From Roseobacter cerasinus (lineage in GTDB: Bacteria; Pseudomonadota; Alphaproteobacteria; Rhodobacterales; Rhodobacteraceae): a stretch of DNA of 64,000 nucleotides. Position numbers and translations under genes: made by a program. The notes beneath the pieces were generated by a model. The model did not search any database. It saw nothing but the letters and a program-made list of their open reading frames with translations, and had not been told where the DNA came from. Below are positions 25,906 to 34,634 of the stretch, one piece after another (position 1 is the first letter of the stretch; each line of letters starts with the position of its first letter). The stretch spans positions 496,001 through 560,000 of the forward strand of contig NZ_BLIV01000003.1 of NCBI RefSeq assembly GCF_009811755.1. The letters are read 5' to 3'.

Positions 25906-26939
25906 ACGTCTTCGAAGACGCCCGGAATGCTCATCGGAGCGCGATCCAGCCAGTCTGGCACCGGCAGCCCCTTTTCTTTCAGGAACTCCGGGTTGAAGAG
26001 CTTGGATTGATAGCGGGTGCCGAAGTCGCAGAGAATGGTCACGATTGTGTGCCCCGGCCCCATGTCGCGGGCCATGCGTATCGCACCCGCGACATTCACG
26101 CCGGAGGAGCCACCCAGGCACAACCCTTCGTGCTGCAGCAGGTCAAAGACAATCGGCAGCGCCTCAGCGTCGTGAATGTTATAGGCATAGTCGGGTGTGA
26201 ACCCTTCGAGGTTCTTGGTGATGCGGATTTGCCCGATGCCCTCGTTGATCGAGGATCCTTCGGACATCTTCAGCTCACCATTGGTGTAGTAGTTGTAGAG
26301 CGACGCGCCGTCCGGATCAGCCAAGCCGATCTTCACGCCTTTGGGTTTCAGCACCTCTGAGACGCCTGCAAGCGTGCCGCCCGACCCCACAGCACAGATG
26401 AAGCCATCGACCTTGCCGCCGGTCTGCTCCCAGATCTCTAGCCCGGTGGTCTCAACATGCGCTTGTCGGTTGGCCACGTTGTCGAACTGGTTGGCCCAGA
26501 TCACGCCTTCATTGGTGCTGCGCGCCAACTCTGCGGCCAGCCGTTCGGAATAGCGCACAAAGTTGTTGGGGTTGCGATAGGGCGCGGCAGGCACCTGTAC
26601 CAACTCAGCTCCGGCCAAGCGCAGCATGTCCTTTTTTTCCTGGCTCTGGGTTTCGGGGATCACGATCACCGTCTTGAACCCCATGGAGGCGCCAACCAGC
26701 GCCAGACCAATGCCGGTGTTGCCAGCGGTGCCTTCGACAATGGTGCCACCGGGGCGTAGCAGCCCCTTTTCCACCGCGTCCTTGATGATGAAAAGCGCCG
26801 CGCGATCCTTGACGGATTGGCCGGGGTTCATGAACTCGGCCTTGCCGAGGATCTCGCACCCGGTCGCCTCGCTGGCTTTCTTCAAACGGATCAGCGGGGT
26901 GTTTCCAATGGCCTTGGCCAGATCGCCTGCAACATGCAT
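25902..26939 (-). CDS. cysK: Cysteine synthase A
   Basis: The 345-residue PLP enzyme makes cysteine from O-acetylserine and sulfide. The PLP lysine is Lys44 in NPGQSVKDRA; the substrate loop EGTAGNTGIG and phosphate loop GSGGTLAG are present. It overlaps the mechanosensitive channel gene by four bases and follows trgB by 55 nt. In Rhodobacter sphaeroides cysK near trgAB was linked to high tellurite resistance, and the same gene order is seen here. Confidence 0.95.
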   Translation of the reverse strand: MHVAGDLAKAIGNTPLIRLKKASEATGCEILGKAEFMNPGQSVKDRAALFIIKDAVEKGLLRPGGTIVEGTAGNTGIGLALVGASMGFKTVIVIPETQSQEKKDMLRLAGAELVQVPAAPYRNPNNFVRYSERLAAELARSTNEGVIWANQFDNVANRQAHVETTGLEIWEQTGGKVDGFICAVGSGGTLAGVSEVLKPKGVKIGLADPDGASLYNYYTNGELKMSEGSSINEGIGQIRITKNLEGFTPDYAYNIHDAEALPIVFDLLQHEGLCLGGSSGVNVAGAIRMARDMGPGHTIVTILCDFGTRYQSKLFNPEFLKEKGLPVPDWLDRAPMSIPGVFEDV

Positions 26940-26994
26940 CGCGTCGGTTCCTCTCGTCTATGTCCACCACACCTAGCCGTGCGGTGAGATGACC

Positions 26995-28101
26995 TCAAGA
27001 GGTGCCGCGCAATCGCGCCCGGTGGCGCGCCAGCCAATAGGCCATCATCACCAGCGGCGTATTGGCCGCCTGCCCGCTGTCGCAGAGCTCCATCAGTGCT
27101 TCAAAGGACATCAGATGCGCGCGAATGTCCTCCTGTTCGTCCTCCAGCCCGCCCAACCCGGCCGCTGTGTCCGGCAGGTCCGCGATACCGACAAATGTGT
27201 TGTAGAATTCGGTCGAATTGCCGGGGGACGCGTAGGTTTCACCAACCTTGTGCAGCGCCCCGAGCGTCAACCCGGCCTCTTCCACCGCTTCGCGGCGAGC
27301 CGCTTCCTCGGCGGTCTCACCGGGATCGATCAGCCCGGCCACCGGCTCCAACTGCCAGCAGGCGCGATCGCCGCGCGCCAGAGGCCCCACGCGCATCTGT
27401 TCAACCAACAGCACCCGGTCGCGCATGGGATCATAGGGCAGGACCAGCGCCGCATCGGACACGATGAAAACGCCGCGTGTCATTGACGCGCCCATGCTGC
27501 CGTTGAACCGGGTGTGGCGCAGATCGATCTCGTCGAGCGCGAAGAAATCGGCGTAGACCCTGCGGCGGGCGCTCACTTCAATCTGGCCTGTCAGGGTCCC
27601 TGCGCCATGCTGGCTCTGCGCCGCGTTGATCCGCGACCACGCACGGGCCCGTATGCGTGGAAACATCGCTCCGACCTCAGCAGCAGGTCGGGTGCCGTGA
27701 TAGCCCATCACCTCTCGCGCCGCCTCAACGCTGAGCGCCCCCCAGGTCTGTTCCCAGACTTCAAGAGACCAGGACCCAGCGGGTGTCGCGGCGCCCGCCT
27801 TTGGCAGATAAACACGGGCAGCGCTGCCATCGGTTAATGTGACATCCGTCGGGTAATACCCGAAGGCGTCCTCATAGTAGTCGAGCTTCTCGATATCATC
27901 CGGGCGCAGGCCCTCGGCCCGAAGGCCCGAGGTGACGGCATCCGGATCAGCCGTGATCGCGGGAAACGGCCCTTCGCGGGCAGCCTCAATGCGGTAGCCC
28001 GGCAGTTGTGCGGCGTGCAGCGTGATATGGGCCGTCTCGCCAATCACCGCCGCCAGCAGAGGCGGATGACACAGGGTGCCAAAGAAGAAATGCGATGTCA
28101 T
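26995..28101 (-). CDS. trgB: TrgB-like protein: gamma-glutamylcyclotransferase-like domain fused to NUDIX hydrolase
   Basis: The 368-residue protein has an N-terminal GGCT/AIG2-like domain (FFFGTLCHPPLLAAVIG at the start, about 1-115) and a C-terminal NUDIX domain of the ADP-ribose pyrophosphatase type. The NUDIX box GLIDPGETAEEAARRE, followed by AVEEAGL, fits the consensus exactly. The name rests on its place between trgA and cysK, as in Rhodobacter sphaeroides, where the locus contributes to tellurite resistance. The biochemical link of the two domains to tellurite is not established. The ATG at 28101 is 11 nt after the trgA stop. Confidence 0.87.
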   Translation of the reverse strand: MTSHFFFGTLCHPPLLAAVIGETAHITLHAAQLPGYRIEAAREGPFPAITADPDAVTSGLRAEGLRPDDIEKLDYYEDAFGYYPTDVTLTDGSAARVYLPKAGAATPAGSWSLEVWEQTWGALSVEAAREVMGYHGTRPAAEVGAMFPRIRARAWSRINAAQSQHGAGTLTGQIEVSARRRVYADFFALDEIDLRHTRFNGSMGASMTRGVFIVSDAALVLPYDPMRDRVLLVEQMRVGPLARGDRACWQLEPVAGLIDPGETAEEAARREAVEEAGLTLGALHKVGETYASPGNSTEFYNTFVGIADLPDTAAGLGGLEDEQEDIRAHLMSFEALMELCDSGQAANTPLVMMAYWLARHRARLRGTS

Positions 28102-28112
28102 GGGTCCCGTCC

Positions 28113-28553
28113 TTAGCGCCCGCTGCGCCACGCGTATTCCGTGAGCAACCCGGACACAAGACCGCCCGCGATCAGCGTTGCGATCGCAAGGGTATCCAAG
28201 AGAACCAGCCCATACTCCGCCATCAATTTGAGCACCGCCACGATGGCCTGAAAGACATCGCCGTAGCGATTTGCCAAGGCGCGATCGACCATCTCGACAC
28301 AGGCGTGCACGAAGAGCGCCCACAGAAGCAACATCAGAACGCCGCTCAGCCCGTTATTGATCGCCGCGGCAAGACCCCGGCCCGCCCGCTTTCCCACCAC
28401 AATCCAGCCGACGCAGAGCCCAATCAGGCCGTTGACATAGGTAAAATAACCAAAGTCAGCGCTGTCGGGCATCAGCCCCATAACTTGAACCGACACGATC
28501 AGCGCAAGGCCGCCTACGCAAAGAGCAGCGACAAGACGGGCAGCGTTGGGCAT
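28113..28553 (-). CDS. trgA: TrgA-family membrane protein
   Basis: This 146-residue protein has four predicted membrane helices (for example LVAALCVGGLALIVSVQVMG and VLMLLLWALFVHACV) and no known catalytic motif. It matches TrgA by size, topology and position directly before trgB and cysK. The cfa gene ends 26 nt upstream, so it lies inside a five-gene run. Its molecular role is unknown. Confidence 0.85.
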   Translation of the reverse strand: MPNAARLVAALCVGGLALIVSVQVMGLMPDSADFGYFTYVNGLIGLCVGWIVVGKRAGRGLAAAINNGLSGVLMLLLWALFVHACVEMVDRALANRYGDVFQAIVAVLKLMAEYGLVLLDTLAIATLIAGGLVSGLLTEYAWRSGR

Positions 28554-28579
28554 CCCGGCCTCCTTTGGCCACGCGCCCC

Positions 28580-29791
28580 TCAGGCGGGGCGCTTTACTGT
28601 GATCTGTGTGACATCACAATTGGCACTCTGGAAGGTCGCAGCACAAGAGGTGAGATAGAAATTCCACAACCGCCGGAAGCGGTCGTCAAAGCCCAGATGA
28701 CTCACCTGATCCCATTTCTCGTTGAAGCTCTCATGCCAGCGGCGCAGGGTCAGCGAATAGCTTTCGCCAAACTCGATGGAGCGTTCCACCGCCAGACCCG
28801 CGCGCCCGATCTGATCGCGCAGGACGCTGGGGCTGGGCAGCATGCCGCCCGGGAAAATGTACTTCTGGATGAAGTCCACACCCCGCTTGTAGACAGCCCA
28901 CCGCCGATCAGCAACGGTGATGATCTGCAGCGTCGCGGCCTTGCCCGGCTTCAGCCGGTCGCGCACCACATCGAAATAGGCTGGCCAGTACCGCTCACCC
29001 ACGGCCTCGAACATCTCGATGCTGACAATGCCGTCGTAAGTCCCTGTCTCGTCGCGATAGTCTTGCAGCTTAAAGTTTACAAGCTTAGAAAGTCCCGCTT
29101 TTTCAATGCGCTCCCGCGCATACCTAAACTGCTCTTCGGAGATGGTCAGGCCCGTGACCTTGAGCCCGCGTTCTTTTGCTGCGTATTCGGCAAAGCCGCC
29201 CCAGCCGCAGCCAATCTCCAGGATGTGATCCCCCGGCTGCGCACCCATCTCATCCACCATGGATTTGTACTTTGCGATCTGCGCCTTCTCCGTGCTCTCC
29301 TGCCCGTTCTCGAAGAGTGCCGAGGAATAGGTCATCGTGTCATCCAGCCAGAGCCCGTAGAACTCATTCCCGAGATCATAGTGAAAGCTGATGTTGCGTT
29401 TGGCCTGTTTCTTGTGATTGCGCTGCATCCAATAGCGAAACTTTTCGAAGTTGCGCAGCACGACCATGCCCGGAAACCCGTCGTAGATGTGCTCGTTGTC
29501 CTGCTCGTGCACCAGATCCATGAAAGCTTGCAAATCCGGCGTCGACCACCAGACATCGAGATAGGCGTCGCAAAAGCCCAGATCCCCTTCCCGGATGAGC
29601 CGGGCAAACAGATCGTCGTTGTGAATGTGCAGCTCAGCCACCGGCCCAGGGCTGCGCCCTTCCGCGCGAAACAACCGCCCGTCCGGCAGGATGAAATCCG
29701 CCCGCCCGCATTTCATCTGCTGCGCCATGGCAAAGACATGCGCGAAGTATCGCGGCAGGTCCGACTGCCCCTGTGTTGTTGTTAAAATCAT
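28580..29791 (-). CDS. cfa: Cyclopropane-fatty-acyl-phospholipid synthase family methyltransferase
   Basis: The 403-residue enzyme uses S-adenosylmethionine to add a methylene group to unsaturated fatty acids in membrane phospholipids. It has the family motif HYDLGNEFYGLWLD (137-150) and the SAM-binding loop LEIGCGWGG (191-199), with the C-terminal catalytic region RGVDFIQKYIFPGG. Cyclopropane lipids harden membranes against acid and oxidative stress. It is the first gene of the cfa-trgA-trgB-cysK-mscS run. The exact modification (cyclopropanation or methylation) cannot be told from sequence. Confidence 0.9.
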   Translation of the reverse strand: MILTTTQGQSDLPRYFAHVFAMAQQMKCGRADFILPDGRLFRAEGRSPGPVAELHIHNDDLFARLIREGDLGFCDAYLDVWWSTPDLQAFMDLVHEQDNEHIYDGFPGMVVLRNFEKFRYWMQRNHKKQAKRNISFHYDLGNEFYGLWLDDTMTYSSALFENGQESTEKAQIAKYKSMVDEMGAQPGDHILEIGCGWGGFAEYAAKERGLKVTGLTISEEQFRYARERIEKAGLSKLVNFKLQDYRDETGTYDGIVSIEMFEAVGERYWPAYFDVVRDRLKPGKAATLQIITVADRRWAVYKRGVDFIQKYIFPGGMLPSPSVLRDQIGRAGLAVERSIEFGESYSLTLRRWHESFNEKWDQVSHLGFDDRFRRLWNFYLTSCAATFQSANCDVTQITVKRPA

Positions 29792-29866
29792 CTGCGCTCC
29801 CCGTTTCGCATCGCTGTCAGGCTAGGCTGACATACACCTCATAGCAAGTTGACATTGCATCACTTT

Positions 29867-31285
29867 CTAGAAACCCCGGTTCTCATAGGCCTCCAGCGCC
29901 CGCTTTCTGCCCGCATCCGCCGCCACCACCGGATCGGGATAGCTGTCATCGGGGCCAAGCCCCCAGCTGCGCGGCACCGCATCGAAATAGGCAAGCGCCG
30001 TGTCGGACGGGGTTTGGCGCCCTTCTGCGATCCAGCGCCTCACATAGGCGCGGTCCTTGTCGAACTTGTCGAGCTGCGTGACCGGGTTGAACACACGGAA
30101 ATAGGGCGTCGCATCCGGCCCGGACCCGGCTGACCACTGCCAGCCCATCGCATTGCTGGCCGGGTCCCAGTCAATCAGACAGTCCTCGAACCATTGCAGG
30201 CCGATCTTCCAGTGGCAGAGCAGATGTTTGGTCAGGTAGCTCGCCACGATCATGCGCCCGCGGTTGTGCATCCGGCCCGTCACATACATCTCGCGCATCG
30301 CCGCATCGACGAACTGGATGCCCGTACGCCCTTGCTTCCAGCGTTGTACCTCGGCGCTGCGTTCATCCTGGTTCCAGGGGAAGGCGTCCCAATCGGCTTT
30401 CCAATTGCCGGTCAAGAGTTGCGGCGTGTGGTGCATCAGGTGATAGGCAAATTCGCGCCAGACCAGCTCCTTCAGAAAGGTTTCCGCCCCGGGTTTACCC
30501 TCTTCCCGCGCGCGCTGGCCCGCGTGCCAGCACTGATGCGGGCTGATCTCGCCCAGGCTGAGGTTCTCGGACAGGCCCGACGTGCCATCGACGCTGGGCT
30601 GGTCGCGCGTGGTGTCATACCCCGCGATGATCTGCGCGATGAAAGCGCCAAGCCGAGATTGGGCGGCCTGCTCCCCCAGGCGCACATGCGGTCGGACAAC
30701 ATCGGCGCCCCGGTGCATCGCGGCTCCCAGCGCCCAGGCGTCAAGATCGTCGCTCTCAGGCCAACTCTGAGGCGCCGGAATGTCGCCCGGCGCAGGCAAC
30801 GGCGCCTCGACTTCCCGATCCTTCACCATCTTCCAGAACGGTGTGTAGACCTTGTAGAACCCGCCGGTCTTTGTCTCGACCGTCCAGGGTTCGAACATCA
30901 GGTGCCCGCCAAAGGACTTGGCCTCAATGCCCTGGCCCTTCAGCGCTGATTTCACCTTCGTGTCGCGCGCGACCGCCTCCGGATCGTAGAGACGCGACCA
31001 ATAGACGGCGCTGGCGCCCGTCTCCTTGATGAGGGCGCGCAAGACCTCCAGCGCGTCGCCTTTGCGCAGGATCAGACGGCTGCCTTTCTCCCGCAGCGCC
31101 GCACCAAAACACTCCAGCCCCAGTCCCAGCCGCCATTTCGGCGCGGCCCCCAAACCCTGCACCGCCTCATCGTGAATAAAGACCGGGATGACGGGGCGAC
31201 CGCCGGTGCAGGCGGCCTGCAAGGCCGGGTGATCGCTCAGACGGACATCCCGTCGGAACCAGACAAGAACAGGAGCGTCGCTCAC
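29867..31285 (-). CDS. phrB: Deoxyribodipyrimidine photolyase
   Basis: The 472-residue flavoprotein repairs cyclobutane pyrimidine dimers with blue light. It has the N-terminal antenna-type domain (LVWFRRDVRLSDHPAL) and the C-terminal FAD domain with GRMHNRGRMIVASYLTKHLL and the terminal WQWSAG-SGPDATPYFRVFNP region. GTG at 31285 (VSDAPVLVW) is preferred over a TTG six codons upstream because it begins right at the conserved fold. It stands between the cfa run and the class V aminotransferase gene, all on the minus strand. Confidence 0.93.
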   Translation of the reverse strand: MSDAPVLVWFRRDVRLSDHPALQAACTGGRPVIPVFIHDEAVQGLGAAPKWRLGLGLECFGAALREKGSRLILRKGDALEVLRALIKETGASAVYWSRLYDPEAVARDTKVKSALKGQGIEAKSFGGHLMFEPWTVETKTGGFYKVYTPFWKMVKDREVEAPLPAPGDIPAPQSWPESDDLDAWALGAAMHRGADVVRPHVRLGEQAAQSRLGAFIAQIIAGYDTTRDQPSVDGTSGLSENLSLGEISPHQCWHAGQRAREEGKPGAETFLKELVWREFAYHLMHHTPQLLTGNWKADWDAFPWNQDERSAEVQRWKQGRTGIQFVDAAMREMYVTGRMHNRGRMIVASYLTKHLLCHWKIGLQWFEDCLIDWDPASNAMGWQWSAGSGPDATPYFRVFNPVTQLDKFDKDRAYVRRWIAEGRQTPSDTALAYFDAVPRSWGLGPDDSYPDPVVAADAGRKRALEAYENRGF

Positions 31286-31354
31286 ACGGCAAAACTTTCG
31301 CAATTTATTTCAAAGGCTACGTAGGTCACATGGCATTGGATCACGAAAAATCGC

Positions 31355-32578
31355 TCACAAAACCGCGTCGAGCGCAGCCAGCAGCTGATCGATCTCCGCA
31401 GCGGTCGTGTAATGCGTAAAGCTGAGCCGGAGAACTCCTTTTTCCGGGGAGACACCCATCGCCTCCAGGGGACGCCCGGCATAAAAATCGCCACCTCCGG
31501 CCATGACCCCATGTGCTGCCAGATCAGCGGCCACAGCCGCGCCGGGGCGTTCAAGCGCTAGTGCCACTGTCGGCGCCCGGATCTCTGCCTCGGCGGGGCC
31601 GATCAAGCGCACGGACGTCCGGGTGGAAACTGCATCCAACACTGGCGCCAGTAAGGAGATCTCATGCGCGCGCATCAGATCATGCACGGCGCGCGCCTTC
31701 TCCGCAGGCTCCGCCTCAGCGCCGATATGGTGTGCATAAAGCGCATCGACATAGTCCGCCATACCGGCACAGGCTGCGATCTGGGCGTGATCCGGCCCCG
31801 CCGGTGTGAACCGCTTGTAGAGGGCATCGCCATTGAAAGGGTGCCCCTGATTTGGCAGCAAACTGCCCAGAGCGTGACGGATGACCATCAGGCCCTGATG
31901 CGGCCCATAGGTCTTATAGGCCGAAAACAGATAGATATCGGGGCCCAGCCCCCCGACATCCGGCAGCCCGTGCGGCGCATAAGAAACGCCGTCAACGCAG
32001 GTGAACGCGCCCGCCGCATGGGCCAGCGCCGTGATCTCGGTGACCGGGTTGATCTCACCCACCACGTTCGAGCAGTGCGGAAAGCACACCAGCCGAACGC
32101 TGTCATCCAGCAACTCCTCCAGATCCGCCGGCTCCAGATGCCCCGTCTCCGGGTCGATCTGCCATTCGCGGATCTCAATGCCGCGCGCCGCCAGCCTGCG
32201 CCAGGGGCCTGAGTTGGCCTCGTGATCCTGATTGGTCACCACGATGGCCTCGCCCGGGGTCATCATCTCGGCAAAGGCCTGTGCCAGCACATAGACATTC
32301 TGCGTGGTGGAGGGGCCAAAGCTCAGCTCGTCCCGCTCCACGCCCAGAATGGCGGCAAGCCGCGCGTGGGCGTCATCCATCTCTTCGCCTGCGAGGCGGC
32401 TGGCCGCGTAAGGCGCATAGGGCTGAACCTTGCGCGTGGTGTAGAACCGGGTGAGCCGGTCAATGACCGCCCCACATGTGTAAGAGCCGCCCGCGTTTTC
32501 AAAGAAGGCCTGCCCGCACAGCTCCGGCACCGAAAAAGCGGGGAACTGGCTGCGCACAAAATCTGTATCAAGTGTCAT
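31355..32578 (-). CDS. Class V aminotransferase / cysteine-desulfurase-like PLP enzyme
   Basis: The 407-residue protein belongs to fold-type I PLP enzymes of class V. It has FGPSTTQNVYVLAQAF, the glycine/threonine part of the cofactor site, DGVSYAPHG for the aspartate that binds the PLP ring, and SAYKTYGPHQG with the PLP lysine. Members include cysteine desulfurases, selenocysteine lyases and kynureninase-like enzymes; this one resembles the SufS-unlinked subgroup. No Fe-S assembly gene is nearby, so the substrate is unknown. Confidence 0.85.
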   Translation of the reverse strand: MTLDTDFVRSQFPAFSVPELCGQAFFENAGGSYTCGAVIDRLTRFYTTRKVQPYAPYAASRLAGEEMDDAHARLAAILGVERDELSFGPSTTQNVYVLAQAFAEMMTPGEAIVVTNQDHEANSGPWRRLAARGIEIREWQIDPETGHLEPADLEELLDDSVRLVCFPHCSNVVGEINPVTEITALAHAAGAFTCVDGVSYAPHGLPDVGGLGPDIYLFSAYKTYGPHQGLMVIRHALGSLLPNQGHPFNGDALYKRFTPAGPDHAQIAACAGMADYVDALYAHHIGAEAEPAEKARAVHDLMRAHEISLLAPVLDAVSTRTSVRLIGPAEAEIRAPTVALALERPGAAVAADLAAHGVMAGGGDFYAGRPLEAMGVSPEKGVLRLSFTHYTTAAEIDQLLAALDAVL

Positions 32579-32813
32579 GGCCAAACCGTCACGTGTCCTA
32601 CCGATCAGGTCAAGAGAGGCTGGGGCGTGCGCGCAGCAAATGGGGCTGTCTTCGGTCTTTGAGCGGAGATCGTGCAGTCTCTTCTCGTCGCGCCGTTGGC
32701 TGAGGCTCAGGCCGGACGTTATCAGCAGACAACGGGCCAGTCCTCGCCCCGTCTGATGCACCCGGCAAAAAGGGGGGAGATGAAGCCAGAACCGCGACGC
32801 TTTTCGTGTCGGA

Positions 32814-33392
32814 TCAGGACCGGCTGCGACGGATCGTCAACAGGGCCAGCCCACCAAGCAAAAGGGCTCCGCCAGCTGGAAGCGGCACAGTGCCCGGAGG
32901 CGTGTTGCTATCGGGCGCCGTCCCCTTGGTCCAGATGCTGACGTTTGAGATGTTCTTGCTGGACGTCCAGTCCCAGCTTGTATCTGTCACCGATACCAAG
33001 AAGGCGCCAAAGCCGTTCCCCGCCTTGAGCGCAATGAAGGCCGAGGTGAACCCGCTCAGATCGGCAAAGATCGTCCCATCTTTGGACCCATTGTTGCCTG
33101 CCGTGTCGCTGTCGAAATTGAAATCTCCATTGGCCGCTCCGCTGGACGCATCCAGTTTCTCGTAGAGCGACCAACCCTCCATCTGGAGCACAGTCGTTGT
33201 CGCTTCAATTGAGTTTGAGGCATTGCCTGCAAAGCACTCCGCCATAGTCGACGTGACCAATGTGAAGGTTGCGGCTGAGCCGCCACCGCTGACCGAACAT
33301 GCGTCAACACCAACCGTTGTCGCGCTGGCCGGCACCGTCAAAGCCATCCCCACAGCAAAAACTGCTGATCCCAAAAACCGTTTCATCGTCAA
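32814..33392 (-). CDS. VPLPA-CTERM exosortase-sorted exported protein
   Basis: The 192-residue protein has a signal peptide (MKRFLGSAVFAVGMALTVPASA), a mature domain rich in Ser, Gly, Asn and Asp, and a C-terminal sorting signal: VPLPAGGALLLGG, a hydrophobic helix, then RRSRS. This tripartite tail is recognised by a Rhodobacteraceae exosortase, which cuts the protein and releases or anchors it at the surface. No exosortase gene is in the window. Four cysteines lie in the N-terminal half of the protein. The role is unknown; related proteins are linked to extracellular matrix. Confidence 0.88.
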   Translation of the reverse strand: MTMKRFLGSAVFAVGMALTVPASATTVGVDACSVSGGGSAATFTLVTSTMAECFAGNASNSIEATTTVLQMEGWSLYEKLDASSGAANGDFNFDSDTAGNNGSKDGTIFADLSGFTSAFIALKAGNGFGAFLVSVTDTSWDWTSSKNISNVSIWTKGTAPDSNTPPGTVPLPAGGALLLGGLALLTIRRSRS

Positions 33393-33519
33393 TGCGTACC
33401 TCCCAAATACGTATGTCCCTTACTTTCGGTAGCGCCGAGTTTGCAGGTAAATCAACACAATTCCGCCCCATTCCCGCAGGGGTGGAGCAGATTACCAACA
33501 GGGGGTTGAATCGGGCTGG

Positions 33520-33551
33520 AAAAGGGCGTGCCATCCTCCTCTGGCACGCCC
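33520..33551 (-). terminator. Intrinsic terminator of the dmdA-acuI operon
   Basis: On the minus strand TGGCACGCCC and its complement (33542-33551 with 33524-33533) form a perfect 10-bp stem with an 8-nt loop, followed by TTTT (33523-33520). It lies 10 nt beyond the acuI stop codon. Confidence 0.85.
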
Positions 33552-33560
33552 ACAAGGCAC

Positions 33561-34553
33561 TTAGGCGTTGACGTCTACAACAACACGCCCTTTGACCTGC
33601 CCCTTCAGAATGTCAGCGCCCAGCTGTGGCAGATCAGACAGACCGGCGGGCTGTACCATCGCCTCCAGCTTGTCCATGGGCAGGTCACGCGCAATGCGGT
33701 CCCAGGCGCGGACGCGATTGTCAAAGGGCTGCATCACCGAGTCGATGCCCAGAAGGTTCACACCGCGCAGCAGGAACGGGATCACTGTCGCAGGCAGCGC
33801 CGCACCACCGGCAAGGCCCACAGCCGCGACCGAGCCGCCATAGCTCATCTGCCCCAACACCCGCGCCAGCATCGCGCCACCCACGGCATCGACGCAAGCA
33901 GCCCAGGTCTCGGCCTCCAGTGGGCGTTTCACGGGTTCATTGATCTCCTCGCGCGCTACAATCCGGCTGGCGCCCAGGCTTTTGAGATACTCCGCGGTCT
34001 CCGGCCGCCCGGTCACCCCGGCGACCTCATGGCCCAGATGCGCCAGGATCGCCGTGGCGACAGACCCCACACCGCCCGCAGCCCCCGTGACCAACACCGG
34101 CCCGTCGCCTGCTTTCAACCCATGATCCTCCAGCGCCATCACCGCCAGCATCGCGGTAAAGCCCGCCGTGCCCACAGCCATCGCCTGCCGCGTGTCCAGC
34201 CCATCAGGCAGAGGCACAAGCCAATCCGCCTTCACGCGTGCTTTCTGCGCGTAACCACCCCAATGCACTTCCCCAACGCGCCAGCCGGTCAGCACCACCT
34301 TGTCACCGGGTTTGTAGCGGTCATCCTCCGATGCCTCGACTGTGCCTGCGAAATCAATCCCCGGCACATGCGGATAGGTCCGCACCAACCCACCACCCGG
34401 CCCAATGCAAAGCCCATCCTTGTAATTCACCGTGGAGTACTCCACGGCGACGGTCACGTCCCCCGCAGGCAGGCGGTCCGCATCCATCTCCTCGACGGTA
34501 GCTGAGGTTTTTCCACTTTCCTCATCCTTACTCACCACCAGTGCCTTAAACAT
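33561..34553 (-). CDS. acuI: Acrylyl-CoA reductase (NADPH), MDR family
   Basis: The 330-residue zinc-free medium-chain dehydrogenase reduces acrylyl-CoA to propionyl-CoA in DMSP breakdown. It has the substrate-domain sequence YSTVNYKDGLCI, PHVPGIDFAGTVE and the cofactor loop VTGAAGGVGSVA (about 155-166). It directly follows dmdA with an 81-nt gap, the arrangement known from Ruegeria pomeroyi. It also detoxifies acrylate. A strong terminator follows, so this is the operon's last gene. Confidence 0.93.
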   Translation of the reverse strand: MFKALVVSKDEESGKTSATVEEMDADRLPAGDVTVAVEYSTVNYKDGLCIGPGGGLVRTYPHVPGIDFAGTVEASEDDRYKPGDKVVLTGWRVGEVHWGGYAQKARVKADWLVPLPDGLDTRQAMAVGTAGFTAMLAVMALEDHGLKAGDGPVLVTGAAGGVGSVATAILAHLGHEVAGVTGRPETAEYLKSLGASRIVAREEINEPVKRPLEAETWAACVDAVGGAMLARVLGQMSYGGSVAAVGLAGGAALPATVIPFLLRGVNLLGIDSVMQPFDNRVRAWDRIARDLPMDKLEAMVQPAGLSDLPQLGADILKGQVKGRVVVDVNA

Positions 34554-34570
34554 CTCACGCTCCTCTCAGG

Positions 34571-34614
34571 GGACCCACCCCAGTTTCATTGTTCCAAAAA
34601 TATGCAAACCCGGC
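34571..34614 (-). repeat. Roseobacter-type intergenic element between dmdA and acuI
   Basis: On the minus strand this gap reads GCATATTTTTGGAACAATG and then AAACTGGGGTGGG. It resembles the element at 17524-17560 (shared TATTTTTGGA and TGAA). No strong hairpin is attached to this copy. Confidence 0.4.
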
Positions 34615-34634
34615 CCGCGCCGCCGCGCAGCGGA

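Noticed and set aside
31286-31303. Longer photolyase start at a TTG six codons upstream
   Set aside because: GTG at 31285 begins right at the conserved fold; the TTG adds residues not expected for the family.
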